Positions 42,454 through 52,368 of a stretch of 64,000 nt of DNA are shown one piece after another. Under the pieces are notes generated by a model that worked only from the letters and a program-made list of their open reading frames with translations, had not been told where the DNA came from and did not search any database. Location of the stretch: the NCBI GenBank assembly GCA_035760645.1, contig DASTSO010000117.1:96013-160012 (forward strand), in the 5' to 3' direction. The first letter of the stretch is position 1. Each line of letters starts with the position of its first letter. A program made the position numbers and the translations under genes. This stretch comes from DASSTY01 sp035760645. GTDB taxonomy: Bacteria > Gemmatimonadota > Gemmatimonadetes > Gemmatimonadales > GWC2-71-9.

Positions 42454-43107
42454 GTGACGGTGCTGCCGTTCCGCACCGACGCGGACGTGGCGGCCGCGAT
42501 TCCCCGCGTGCAGGCGCACCTGCAGGCGGGCGGACTGCTGGCCTATCCGACGGAGACCGTCTACGGGCTGGGCTCCGCCCCGCGGGACGACGCGCTCCGC
42601 GCGCTCTCGGCGCTCAAGGGTCGGCCGCCGCGGAAGCCGTTCCTGCTGCTCGTCTCGGGCCGCGCGATGGCCGAGCGCTACGGCCTCGTCTTCACCGCGA
42701 ACGCCGCGGCGATGGCGGACGCATTCTGGCCGGGGCCGCTTACTTTGGTACTGAGGGGCGGGGAAGGCCGGCTGCCCGACGCGCTGCGGGGCCAGGAGGG
42801 CGGCATCGCCGTGCGTCACACCGGGCACCGCGCGATCGCCCGGCTCGTGGGGGCAATGGACATGGCGCTCACCTCGACGTCCGCGAACCGTCCGGGCGGG
42901 CCGCCCGCGCCCGGCCCCGACCGGCTCGTCGAGCTCTTCCGGGACGACGTCGCCGCCGGCCGGCTCCTCGTCCTCGACGGCGGCGTGCTCGGCAACGTGC
43001 CGCCCTCGACGCTCGTGGACTGCACGACGCGCGTCCCGCTCCTCATCCGCGAGGGCGCGATTCCGCGCGGCGAGCTGCGCCGGGCCGTCGGCCGGCTCGC
43101 GCCCTGA
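42454..43107 (+). CDS. tsaC: L-threonylcarbamoyladenylate synthase (Sua5/YrdC/TsaC)
   Basis: 217 aa, makes the precursor of t6A37 in tRNAs decoding ANN. YrdC fold blocks: GGLLAYPTETVYGLGSAP, KGRPPRKPFLLLVS, FWPGPLTLVLRG, GIAVRHTGHRAIARLV and LTSTSANRPGG. No C-terminal Sua5 domain, so TsaC-size. GTG start at 42454, 22 bases after ispD. A phosphatase gene of YwlE type follows, a pairing also known in Bacillus. Confidence 0.95.
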   Translation: MTVLPFRTDADVAAAIPRVQAHLQAGGLLAYPTETVYGLGSAPRDDALRALSALKGRPPRKPFLLLVSGRAMAERYGLVFTANAAAMADAFWPGPLTLVLRGGEGRLPDALRGQEGGIAVRHTGHRAIARLVGAMDMALTSTSANRPGGPPAPGPDRLVELFRDDVAAGRLLVLDGGVLGNVPPSTLVDCTTRVPLLIREGAIPRGELRRAVGRLAP

Positions 43108-43165
43108 CGCACCTCGGCGCGTCCCGACGCCCACACGTGAACGCCGAATCGCAGAGGCCGACGCG

Positions 43166-43633
43166 ATGCACGTACTCTTCGTCTGCACCGGCAACACCTG
43201 CCGCAGCCCGATGGCGGAGGCGCTCCTCCGCGACGCCGCCGCCGCGCGGGGGCTCGACCGCGTGCGCGCGGGCTCCGCGGGCGTCGGCGCCTGGGACGGG
43301 GCGCCCGCGAGTGAGGGGGCGTACCTGGTCGGGCTCGAGCACGGCCTCGACCTGAGCGCGCACCGCGCGCGGCAGCTCACGCCGGCGCTCCTCGCCGAGG
43401 CAGACCTCGTGCTCGCGATGGGCCGCGCGCACCTCGCGCGCATCCGCGAGCTGGCGCCCGGAGCGAACGCGCACCTCCTCGCCGAGTACGTCGGCCGCGC
43501 GCAGCCGCCGGAAGTGAGCGACCCGTTCGGCGGCAACCTCGAGGGCTACCGCACCACCTTCGAGGAGCTCACCGAGCTCGTCGGCCGCCTCGCCGACCGA
43601 CTCGTCGCGCAGCGGCCCGGTGATCCCCGCTAG
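43166..43633 (+). CDS. Low-molecular-weight protein phosphatase, YwlE (arginine phosphatase) type
   Basis: 155 aa. The P-loop is FVCTGNTCRSPMAEALL, with catalytic Cys and Arg of the LMW-PTP fold, and the general-acid Asp is in SDPFGGNLEGY. The Thr after Asn in CTGNTCRS is the residue that makes Bacillus YwlE specific for phospho-arginine, where tyrosine phosphatases carry Ile or Leu. So protein arginine phosphatase is the more likely activity. No McsB kinase is in the window. The end overlaps aroE by 14 bases. Confidence 0.92.
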   Translation: MHVLFVCTGNTCRSPMAEALLRDAAAARGLDRVRAGSAGVGAWDGAPASEGAYLVGLEHGLDLSAHRARQLTPALLAEADLVLAMGRAHLARIRELAPGANAHLLAEYVGRAQPPEVSDPFGGNLEGYRTTFEELTELVGRLADRLVAQRPGDPR

Positions 43634-44465
43634 CCCGCGCGTCTTCGCCCTCCTGGGCGATCCGGTCGCCCACTCCCTCTCTCCCGCCATGCACAACGCG
43701 GCCTTCGCGGTGCTCGGCCTCCCGGCCGTGTACGTCGCGCTGCGCTGCCGCGCGGACGACGTCCCCGCGCTCGCCGCGGCGCTCGCGCGCGCCGGAGGCG
43801 GGGGCAACGTCACCGTGCCGCACAAGGGCGTCGCGGCTGCCGCGCTCGCCTGTCCGACGGCGCGCGTCGTCCGGCTCGAGGCCGCCAACACCTTCTGGGC
43901 GGCCCAGGACGGCGCCCTCGCGGGCGACAACACCGACGTCGACGGCGTGCTCGCCGCGCTCGATGCGCTCGACGCACCGGCGACGGCCTGGATGGTGGTC
44001 GGCACCGGGGGCGCGGCACGCGCCGTCGCCGCGGCGGCGGCGGAGCGGGGGGCGCGGCTCGCCGTCTGCTCGCGCGATCCCGGGCGGGCCGGCGCGTTCG
44101 CCGCCTGGGCCGCGACGCTCGGCGTCGCGGGCGCGGAGGCGGACGAGTGCGACGTCGTCGTGAACGCCACGCCGCTGGGCCTCGGCCCGGGCGACCGGAT
44201 GCCGATCTCGCGCGCGCGGGTGCCGCGTGCGCAGGTCGCGCTCGACCTGGTCTATGCGCGCGGCGAGACGCCGTGGGTGCGCGCCCTCCGCGCGCAGGGG
44301 CTTCGCGCCGCGGACGGCCGCGAGATGCTCGTGGCGCAGGGCGCCACTGCCTTCGAGCGCTGGTTCCCGGGCCACCGCGCCCCGCGCGACGTGATGCGCG
44401 GCGCCGTCGAAGCGGCGCTCCGGGCGCCCGGGCGCCGGGCCGCGGCGTCGGGCGGAGGCGGGTGA
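43620..44465 (+). CDS. aroE: Shikimate dehydrogenase
   Basis: 281 aa, NADP-dependent reduction of 3-dehydroshikimate. ALLGDPVAHSLSPAMHNAAF, GGNVTVPHKG (catalytic Lys) and AGDNTDVDG (catalytic Asp) form the shikimate site; VGTGGAARAVAAA is the nucleotide-binding loop. GTG start inside the preceding phosphatase gene. The stop overlaps comF's GTG, so translation is coupled on both sides. Confidence 0.96.
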   Translation: MIPASPRVFALLGDPVAHSLSPAMHNAAFAVLGLPAVYVALRCRADDVPALAAALARAGGGGNVTVPHKGVAAAALACPTARVVRLEAANTFWAAQDGALAGDNTDVDGVLAALDALDAPATAWMVVGTGGAARAVAAAAAERGARLAVCSRDPGRAGAFAAWAATLGVAGAEADECDVVVNATPLGLGPGDRMPISRARVPRAQVALDLVYARGETPWVRALRAQGLRAADGREMLVAQGATAFERWFPGHRAPRDVMRGAVEAALRAPGRRAAASGGGG

Positions 44466-45244
44466 CGCCGGTGTCGCCGGTAGCTTCGGTGCGCCCCTAC
44501 GGGGCGGCGCTCGAGACGCTCGTCCCGGCCCCGTGGCGCGCGGCGCTGCGCGGCCTCGAGCGCCGGCTCATGCCGGCCGAGTGTCTCATCTGCCAGGCCG
44601 TGCTCGGCGAGACGGGCGACGAGCCGCTCGTCTGCGGCGTCTGCCGCTCGCGCTGGGCGCGGGTGACGCCGCCCTTCTGCGCGCGCTGCGGCCAGCCGGT
44701 GCTCGAGGGGGTCGCGTGCCGGATCTGCGCCGAGTGGCCCGCGGCCCTCGCCTGCGCGCGCAGCGCCGTGTGGCTCACCGGCGGGGCGCGCGAGGCGGTG
44801 CACGCCCTCAAGTACGGCGGCTGGTGGCGCGTCGCCGGAAGTCTCGCCGACGCGATGCGGGGCCTCGCGCCATTGACCGGGGGGCTATCCTTGGTACCGA
44901 TACCGCTCGGCGCGCGCCGCCGGCGGGCGCGGGGCTACAATCAGAGCGAGCGCCTCGCGCAGGCGCTGGCCGAGCGCACCGGCGGCCGCGTGGCCGACTG
45001 TCTCGGCCGCGCGCGCGAGACGCGCACGCAGACGGCGCTCGCGCCGGAGCAGCGGCGGGCGAACGTGGCGGGGGCGTTCCGCGCGAGGGGGCCGGTCCCG
45101 GCGCGCTGCGTCCTGGTGGACGACGTCTTCACCACGGGCGCCACGCTCGTGGCGGCGGCGGAGGCGCTCGTCGCGGGCGGCGCGACCGAGGTGCAGGCGG
45201 TGACGTTCGCGCGGGCGCCGCTGCCGGTGGTGCATGGCAGCTAG
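44462..45244 (+). CDS. comF: ComF family phosphoribosyltransferase-like protein
   Basis: 260 aa. N-terminal double Zn module (CLICQAVLG, CGVCRSRW, CARCGQPV, CRICAEWP), then VHALKYGG and the PRTase domain with LVPIPLGARRRRARGYNQS and the PRPP loop VLVDDVFTTGATL. ComF is needed for DNA uptake in competent bacteria and may act beyond that elsewhere. GTG start overlaps the aroE stop by four bases. Confidence 0.94.
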   Translation: MTPVSPVASVRPYGAALETLVPAPWRAALRGLERRLMPAECLICQAVLGETGDEPLVCGVCRSRWARVTPPFCARCGQPVLEGVACRICAEWPAALACARSAVWLTGGAREAVHALKYGGWWRVAGSLADAMRGLAPLTGGLSLVPIPLGARRRRARGYNQSERLAQALAERTGGRVADCLGRARETRTQTALAPEQRRANVAGAFRARGPVPARCVLVDDVFTTGATLVAAAEALVAGGATEVQAVTFARAPLPVVHGS

Positions 45245-45300
45245 ACGGGCAGACGGGTGGATCGAACACGGATTCGGAGCCTCGACATAAAGGAGCGCGC

Positions 45301-46307
45301 ATGGCTATCAAGGTCGGCATCAACGGATTCGGCCGCATCGGCCGCAACGTCGTCCGCGCGGCACAGCTCGCCGGCGTCACCGACATCGACTTCGTCGCGG
45401 TCAACGACCTGACCGATACGAAGACCCTGGCGCACCTGCTCAAGTACGACTCGGTCCACGGCAAGTTCCGGGGCACGGTCGAGGCGCGCGAGGGCGCCAT
45501 CGTCGTCAACGGCGACGAGATGAAGGTCCTCAGCGAAAAGGATCCGGCCAAGCTGCCGTGGAAGGACCTCGGCGTGGACATCGTCCTCGAGTCCACCGGC
45601 CGCTTCACCGACGCCGACCAGGCGCGCGCGCACGTCACGGCGGGCGCGAAGAAGGTCGTCATCAGCGCGCCGGCGAAGAAGGAGGACATCACGATCGTCT
45701 ACGGCGTGAACCACGAGAAGTACGATCCCGCCAAGCACACGATCGTCTCCAACGCGAGCTGCACGACGAACTGCCTCGTGCCGCTCGTCAAGGTCGTCCG
45801 CGATGCCTTCGGCTTCCAGCGCGGCTACATGACCACGGTGCACAGCTACACCAACGACCAGCAGATTCTCGACCTGCCGCACAAGGACCTCCGCCGGGCC
45901 CGCGCCGCGGCGATCTCGATCATCCCGACCACGACCGGCGCAGCGAAGGCCACGAGCCTGGTCATCCCCGAGGTGAAGGGGAAGCTCGACGGCATCGCGC
46001 TCCGCGTCCCGACGCCCGACGTCTCGACCGTCGCGCTGAGCTGCGTGGTGGACCGCGCGACGAGCGCCGACGAGGTGAACGCCAAGTTCCGCGAGGCCGC
46101 GGCGGGCGCCCTCAAGGGCGTCCTCTTCGTGAGCGACGAGCCGCTGGTGTCGGTGGACTACATCGGCAACCTCGCCTCGAGCACGGTGGACGCGCTCTCG
46201 ACGAACGTGGTGGACGGCACCCTCGTCAACGTGACGAGCTGGTACGACAACGAGATGGGCTACTCGGCGCGCTGCGTCGACCTCCTCCGCTACATGGGAG
46301 CGCGGCT

Positions 46308-46311
<4 letters not shown>
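45301..46311 (+). CDS. gap: Glyceraldehyde-3-phosphate dehydrogenase, type I
   Basis: 336 aa. MAIKVGINGFGRIGRNVVRA binds NAD; catalytic Cys154 in SNASCTTNCL; the S-loop region is IPTTTGAAKATSLVIPE. AAAGGAG lies just upstream of the ATG (45291-45297). First of the glycolytic trio gap-pgk-tpiA; pgk begins inside its stop (GTGA). Confidence 0.98.
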
Positions 46312-47519
<1,208 letters not shown>

Positions 47520-47525
47520 GCCCCG

Positions 47526-48275
47526 ATGCCCCGGCACCTCATCTACGCCGCCAACTGGAAGCTGCACCACGGGCCCGCGGCGGCCCGCCGCTACGCGGAG
47601 AAGTTCCAGGAGCTGGTGGGCCCGCGCCCGGGCCGGGAGCTGTGGTTCTTCCCGCCCGCGGTCTCCATCGCCGCGACGGCCAACGCCTTCCGCGGCCGCG
47701 GCGACGTGCGCATCGGCGCGCAGAACGTTTCGGCCGAGCCGAAGGGCGCCTTCACCGGCGAGCTCTCGATCGCGATGATCGAGGAGGTCGGGGCGACGGC
47801 CGCGCTCGTCGGCCACTCCGAGCGACGGCACGTCTTCGGCGAGACCGACGCGGAGACCGGCCGCAAGGTCGCGGCGCTCGCGCGGGCGGGGCTCACCCCG
47901 GTGCTCTGCGTGGGCGAGCAGCTCACCGAGCGCGAGGCCGGCCGCACCGACGAGGTGGTGCTGCGGCAGCTCGCCGCCGGGCTCGACGGGCTCGCGGCGG
48001 AGGAGCTGCACCGGCTCGTGATCGCCTACGAGCCGGTCTGGGCGATCGGCACCGGCCGGAACGCCACGCCCGGGGACGCGGCCGCGGTCCACCGGGTGAT
48101 CCGCCGCGAGCTCGAGATCCGGGGCGCCCGCGAGCGGATCCCCATCCTCTACGGCGGGAGCGTCAACGCGGGCAACGCCCTGGCGCTGCTGGCCGAAGAG
48201 GAGCTGGACGGCGTCCTGGTGGGCGGGGCGAGCCTGGACCCCGAGGTCTGGGCCGCGATCGTCGGCTTCGGTTGA
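47526..48275 (+). CDS. tpiA: Triose-phosphate isomerase
   Basis: 249 aa. Substrate Lys in AANWKLHHGP, catalytic His in GHSERRHVFGET, catalytic Glu in IAYEPVWAIGTG, and the phosphate loop YGGSVNAGN with GVLVGGASLDP. Third gene of gap-pgk-tpiA. An 86-base gap leads to secG. Confidence 0.98.
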   Translation: MPRHLIYAANWKLHHGPAAARRYAEKFQELVGPRPGRELWFFPPAVSIAATANAFRGRGDVRIGAQNVSAEPKGAFTGELSIAMIEEVGATAALVGHSERRHVFGETDAETGRKVAALARAGLTPVLCVGEQLTEREAGRTDEVVLRQLAAGLDGLAAEELHRLVIAYEPVWAIGTGRNATPGDAAAVHRVIRRELEIRGARERIPILYGGSVNAGNALALLAEEELDGVLVGGASLDPEVWAAIVGFG

Positions 48276-48361
48276 CCACGCCGCGGCGGGCCGTTACTCT
48301 TCAAGGCTAGGCCGGGCCTATTCCTGGCGCCGGCCACCGAGTCCCCGGGAGATCGACACCG

Positions 48362-48754
48362 ATGTTCTACGTGCTGCTCACGCTCCTCATCATCGACGCC
48401 CTCGTGCTGGCGGTCGCCGTCCTGCTGCAGGCCGGCACCGGCGGTGGTCTCGCCTCCATGGGCGGTCCCACGACGGAGGCGCTCGGCGGGCGGCAGACGG
48501 TGACGATCCTGACCAAGGCCACCTGGTGGACCGGCGGGATCTTCCTCGTGCTCTCGCTGATTCTCTCGGTGATGTCGGCCAACCGCGGCCCGGCGCAGAG
48601 CTCGATCCAGCGGAAGCTGCAGCAGTCGCCGGTCGCCCCGGCCCCGGCGAGCCCGCTCCCGCTCCAGACGACGCCGCCGGCCGGCGAAGCGGCCCCGACG
48701 GCCCCGACGGCCCCGGCGCCGACCGCCCCGGCGACGCCCGCCCCGAACAAGTAA
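48362..48754 (+). CDS. secG: Preprotein translocase subunit SecG
   Basis: 130 aa. Two membrane helices (residues about 2-22 and 56-74) flanking the conserved LQAGTGGGLASMGG cytoplasmic loop. It has a Pro/Ala/Thr-rich tail of about 50 residues, longer than in E. coli. tpiA-secG adjacency is common. Part of the SecYEG channel, accessory to export. Confidence 0.93.
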   Translation: MFYVLLTLLIIDALVLAVAVLLQAGTGGGLASMGGPTTEALGGRQTVTILTKATWWTGGIFLVLSLILSVMSANRGPAQSSIQRKLQQSPVAPAPASPLPLQTTPPAGEAAPTAPTAPAPTAPATPAPNK

Positions 48755-48802
48755 CCTGGACGGTTCCGACGTGACTGCAGGACGCGACGGCGGGGTGAAT
48801 CG

Positions 48803-49909
48803 GTGACCGATCGCCCCGCCTTTGTGTTGCTCGAGGACGGCACCTGGTACGCCGGGACTGCGCCGTGGAGCTGCGATCCCGCCTTCGGCGAGGTCGTCTT
48901 CACGACCAACCTGACGGGCTATCAGGAGACGTTCACCGATCCCAGCTATCTCGGCCAGATCGTCGTGATGACGGCGCCGATGATCGGCAACTACGGCGTG
49001 AACCCCGAGGACATGGAGTCGGGGCGGCCGCAGGTGAGCGGCGTCGTGGTGCGCGAGCTCGCGCGCCGCGCCTCCAACTACCGCGCCACCCTCGGCTTGG
49101 GCGACTGGCTCCGCGACGCCGGGATCCCGGTGATCGAGGGCGTCGACACCCGCCGCCTCACGCGCCATCTGCGCGAGCGCGGCGCGATGCGCGGGGTGAT
49201 CGCCGAGGGCAGGGAGCCCGATCAGGCGCTCGTCGACCGGCTCCGCGCCTCGCCCTCGATGGAGGGGCTCGACCTCGCCTCGCGGGCGAGTGTGGCCGCC
49301 TTCGAGAGCGAGGGCCGCGGGCCCCACGTCGTCGCCTACGACTTCGGGATGAAGCGCAACATCGTGCGGATGCTGGTCGAGACGGGCTGCCGCGTCACCG
49401 TGGTCCCGGCCGGCACCCCCGCGGCGAAGGTACGCGAGCTCCAGCCCGACGGGCTCTTCCTCTCGAACGGTCCAGGTGACCCCGCTGCCGTCACTTACGC
49501 CTTCGACACGATCCGGGATCTCACCTCCACGGGGCTCCCGACGTTCGGCATCTGCCTCGGGCACCAGCTCATCGGCCTGACCTACGGCGGCCGCACGGCG
49601 AAGCTGCCCTACGGGCATCGCGGCGGCAACCACCCGGTGCGCGACGTGCGGCAGGGCCACGTGCTCATCACGACCCAGAACCACGGCTTCGCCGTCGTGG
49701 GCGACGAGCGCGGCATCCCCGGGGCGCCGGAGCTCGAGGTGACGCATCTGAACCTGAACGACGGCACCGTCGAGGGCCTCCGCCATCGCGAGCTGCCGAT
49801 CTTCGCCGTGCAGTATCACCCGGAGGCCGCGCCGGGCCCGCACGACGCCTTCCCGCACTTCGGCGAGTTCCTGCGCTCGATGGGGATGCCCGATAAGGCA
49901 AGCTCTTGA
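48803..49909 (+). CDS. carA: Carbamoyl-phosphate synthase small subunit
   Basis: 368 aa glutaminase subunit. N-terminal domain with FGEVVFTTNLTGYQETFTDP; the class I amidotransferase triad is Cys in FGICLGHQLIGL with His and Glu in VQYHPEAAPGPHD. GTG start. Its partner carB is not adjacent: an HU-type gene with a separate promoter follows, and that promoter's -35 overlaps the last codons. Confidence 0.97.
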   Translation: MTDRPAFVLLEDGTWYAGTAPWSCDPAFGEVVFTTNLTGYQETFTDPSYLGQIVVMTAPMIGNYGVNPEDMESGRPQVSGVVVRELARRASNYRATLGLGDWLRDAGIPVIEGVDTRRLTRHLRERGAMRGVIAEGREPDQALVDRLRASPSMEGLDLASRASVAAFESEGRGPHVVAYDFGMKRNIVRMLVETGCRVTVVPAGTPAAKVRELQPDGLFLSNGPGDPAAVTYAFDTIRDLTSTGLPTFGICLGHQLIGLTYGGRTAKLPYGHRGGNHPVRDVRQGHVLITTQNHGFAVVGDERGIPGAPELEVTHLNLNDGTVEGLRHRELPIFAVQYHPEAAPGPHDAFPHFGEFLRSMGMPDKASS

Positions 49910-49934
49910 CACTCAACACTTAAGCCCGTATCAT
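49906..49934 (+). promoter_or_regulatory. Consensus sigma-70 promoter for the HU-type gene
   Basis: TTGACA (49906-49911), 17-base spacer, TATCAT (49929-49934). Perfect -35 and spacing, the best match in the window. The -35 overlaps the carA stop codon. Transcription start predicted near 49941, with a leader of about 50 bases. Confidence 0.88.
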
Positions 49935-49989
49935 CGGCCTTGGTAGCAGCGTCCTGGCACCCGCCTACAGAGACCCTCCTGGGGGATGC

Positions 49990-50349
49990 ATGACCAAGGC
50001 CGATCTGGTTGAACAGGTAACCGCCTCGATCGCCCGTACGTCGGGCCCGATGATCTCCAAGAAGGACTGCGCCCGGGTGGTGGACGCCTTCCTCGAGGCG
50101 GTCAAGGACGCCCTGCGCGATCAGCAGAACATCGAGGTCCGCGGGTTCGGGACCTTCAAGATCCGGCGGCGCAAGACCCGCATGGCCCGCAACCCGCGCA
50201 CCGGCGATCCGGTCGAGGTGGCCGCGCGGCCGGTGCCGGTCTTCAAGCCCAGCAAGGAGTTGCGCGCGCTGGTCGCGGACGCCGAAGACGCGGGCCCCAC
50301 TGCGGCCGAGCCCGCCGAGCAGCCCGCGCCCGCGCACGAAGGGCTGTGA
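49990..50349 (+). CDS. HU/IHF family DNA-binding protein
   Basis: 119 aa. MTKADLVEQVTASIARTSG, then KKDCARVVDAFLEAVKDAL and the DNA-arm region EVRGFGTFKIRRRKTRMARNPRTG with the conserved Arg-Asn-Pro tip, as in all DNABII proteins. About 25 residues longer than E. coli HU owing to an acidic Ala/Pro/Glu tail. Expressed from its own strong promoter and closed by a terminator, as expected for an abundant nucleoid protein. Confidence 0.96.
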   Translation: MTKADLVEQVTASIARTSGPMISKKDCARVVDAFLEAVKDALRDQQNIEVRGFGTFKIRRRKTRMARNPRTGDPVEVAARPVPVFKPSKELRALVADAEDAGPTAAEPAEQPAPAHEGL

Positions 50350-50368
50350 GCCGGCCGACCCGGCGAAC

Positions 50369-50404
50369 GGGGCCGCACCGCTCGTGTGCGGCCCCGCTGC
50401 TTTT
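50369..50404 (+). terminator. Rho-independent terminator after the HU-type gene
   Basis: 10-bp GC stem (50369-50378 with 50386-50395), seven-base loop, then GCTGCTTTT. It lies directly before moaD. Confidence 0.88.
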
Positions 50405-50410
50405 GGCAGC

Positions 50411-50692
50411 ATGACGACTTCCATCCCCGCCGTCCTCACCGTTCGAGTGCTGCTCTTCGCCCGCTATGCCGAGCTGCTCGGCTGCGAGCGGCTCGACCTT
50501 CGCGTGCCCGCGGCCCGAGGCGCGGGGCGGGTGACCGCGGCCGACGTCGTCGCCGCGCTCCGGGCCCGTCCGGGCGGCGAGCGGCTTCCCGCACGCCCGC
50601 TCCTCGCCGTCAACCTCCGCCAGCAGCCGCTCGAGACCGTGCTCGCGGAAGGGGACGAAGTGGCGCTGCTGCCGCCGCTTGCGGGCGGCTGA
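50411..50692 (+). CDS. moaD: MoaD-like molybdopterin synthase small subunit
   Basis: 93 aa ubiquitin-like sulfur carrier: VRVLLFARYAELLGCERL at the start, EGDEVALLPPLAGG at the end with the required C-terminal Gly-Gly for thiocarboxylation. ATG 50411 follows the T tract of the previous terminator. Forms molybdopterin synthase with MoaE, 16 bases downstream. Confidence 0.95.
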   Translation: MTTSIPAVLTVRVLLFARYAELLGCERLDLRVPAARGAGRVTAADVVAALRARPGGERLPARPLLAVNLRQQPLETVLAEGDEVALLPPLAGG

Positions 50693-50708
50693 GACCGCTC
50701 GGTCGCCC

Positions 50709-51146
50709 ATGCCGCATCTCACCGACGCGCCCATCGATGCGACCGCCCTCGCGACGCTGCTCGCGGCGGTCGCCGCGCCCGATCGCGGCGGGATCGCCAC
50801 CTTCCTCGGACTCGTGCGCGACCACCACGCGGGCCGCGTGGTCCTGCGCCTCGAATACTCGGCCTACGCGCCGATGGCGGAGGTCGTGTGCGCCGAGATC
50901 GTCGCCGAGGCGGAAGGACGCTGGCCCGCGGCCGTGGCGCTCGCGCACCGCCTCGGGCCGCTCGCGATCGGCGAGACCGCGGTGGCCGTCGTGGCTGCGG
51001 CGGCCCACCGGGAGGCGGCCTTCGCCGCCTGCCGCTGGGTGATCGAGGAGGTGAAGCGGCGCGTGCCGATCTGGAAGCGGGAGTTCTACGCCGACGGCAC
51101 GGTCGCGTGGGTGGACCCGACGGCGGCGGCGGGCGTGTCGCCGTGA
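50709..51146 (+). CDS. moaE: Molybdopterin synthase large subunit
   Basis: 145 aa. Blocks GGIATFLGLVRDHHAGR, LEYSAYAPMAE, HRLGPLAIGETAVAV and the signature VPIWKREFYADG with the active-site Lys. Converts cyclic pyranopterin monophosphate to molybdopterin. The stop overlaps the GTG of moaA. Confidence 0.96.
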   Translation: MPHLTDAPIDATALATLLAAVAAPDRGGIATFLGLVRDHHAGRVVLRLEYSAYAPMAEVVCAEIVAEAEGRWPAAVALAHRLGPLAIGETAVAVVAAAAHREAAFAACRWVIEEVKRRVPIWKREFYADGTVAWVDPTAAAGVSP

Positions 51147-52174
51147 CGGTGCCCGTCGACCGGCTCGGACGAAGGCTCGGCGCGCTGCGGCTCTCGGTGA
51201 CCGACCGCTGCAATCTCCGCTGCCACTACTGCATGCCCGAGGCGGAGTACGCGTGGCTGCCGCGCGAGTCGATCCTCACCTTCGAGGAGCTCGAGCGCGT
51301 GGCTCGCGTGTTCGTGTCGCTCGGCGTGCGGAAGCTGCGGCTCACCGGCGGCGAGCCGCTCCTGCGGCGCGAGCTGCCGGCCCTCGTGGCGCGGCTCGCG
51401 GCCATCGCCCCCGGACTCGACCTCGCCCTCACGACCAACGGCGTGCTCCTCGCCGACCAGGCCCCCGCGCTCCGCGCGGCCGGGCTCGGCCGCCTCACGG
51501 TGAGTCTCGACACCCTGCGCCCCGAGCGCATGCTGCGCGACGCGCGGAGCCCGCGGCACGCCGACGTGCTGCGCGGCATCGCGGCGGCGCGGGCCGCCGG
51601 GTTTCGCGGGCTCAAGCTCAACGCCGTGATCGTGCGCGGCGTCAACGAGGACGAACTCGACGACCTCCTCGCCTTCGCGCGGGCGCACGAGGCGGAGCTC
51701 CGCTTCATCGAGTACATGGACGTCGGCGGCGCGACCGGCTGGTCGCTCGAACAGGTCGTCTCGCGGGCCGAGATCCTGGCGCGGCTCGCGGCGCGACACG
51801 GGCCGGTCGAGGCGCTGCCGGACGCGGGCGATCCGGCGGCGCCGGCGGAGCGGTTCCGGACGTGCGCGGGGCAGGTCTTCGGGATCGTCGCCTCGACCAC
51901 GGCGCCCTTCTGCCGGCGCTGCGACCGCAGCCGCGTCACGGCCGACGGCGTCTGGTTCACCTGCCTCTACGGCGAGCGCGGCGTCGATCTGCGTGCGTCG
52001 CTGCGCGCCGGGGCGGACGACGCGGCGCTCGCCGCGCTGGTGCGCGAGGTCTGGACGGCACGCACCGACCGGGGCGCCGAGCGGCGCGCGACCGCCGGTG
52101 AGCGCGGCGCCCTCTACCAGATCGCGGGGCTCCGGGCCGATCCGCACCGCGAGATGCACACGCGCGGCGGGTAG
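51143..52174 (+). CDS. moaA: GTP 3',8-cyclase (radical SAM)
   Basis: 343 aa. Radical SAM cluster CNLRCHYC, GGEPLLRRELP; C-terminal second cluster (CAGQVFG ... FCRRCDRSR ... FTCLYGERG), and the final Gly-Gly of MoaA that is essential in E. coli. First step of molybdenum cofactor synthesis. GTG start coupled to moaE. moaC, the enzyme acting with MoaA, is not in the window. Confidence 0.97.
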   Translation: MTVPVDRLGRRLGALRLSVTDRCNLRCHYCMPEAEYAWLPRESILTFEELERVARVFVSLGVRKLRLTGGEPLLRRELPALVARLAAIAPGLDLALTTNGVLLADQAPALRAAGLGRLTVSLDTLRPERMLRDARSPRHADVLRGIAAARAAGFRGLKLNAVIVRGVNEDELDDLLAFARAHEAELRFIEYMDVGGATGWSLEQVVSRAEILARLAARHGPVEALPDAGDPAAPAERFRTCAGQVFGIVASTTAPFCRRCDRSRVTADGVWFTCLYGERGVDLRASLRAGADDAALAALVREVWTARTDRGAERRATAGERGALYQIAGLRADPHREMHTRGG

Positions 52175-52236
52175 CGCGCCGCGGTTCGCGCCTCGGGCGA
52201 CGGCGCCCGGGAGGATCCCCGACCGAACCAGTCGCC

Positions 52237-52281
52237 GTTCGGCGTGTTCGGCGTGTTCGGCGGGGCGGGCGGGTGACGGGG
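52237..52281 (+). repeat. Three 9-bp repeats followed by a G-quadruplex motif
   Basis: GTTCGGCGT occurs three times in tandem (52237-52263, last unit one mismatch). Four G runs follow at 52262-52265, 52267-52269, 52271-52273 and 52278-52281 with loops of 1, 1 and 4 bases, a compact quadruplex motif directly next to the -35 box for mdh. Confidence 0.7.
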
Positions 52282-52311
52282 TTGGCTCGCGCGGGCGACC
52301 CCGAATAGATT
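52282..52311 (+). promoter_or_regulatory. Probable promoter for mdh
   Basis: TTGGCT (52282-52287), 18-base spacer, TAGATT (52306-52311), each 4 of 6 to consensus. Start of mdh is 58 bases downstream. It abuts the quadruplex motif. Confidence 0.5.
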
Positions 52312-52368
52312 GCGGCGCTGTTCTGGAACTGGCACTCTCATTCACCCCGGACGACGGAACGCACGCTG

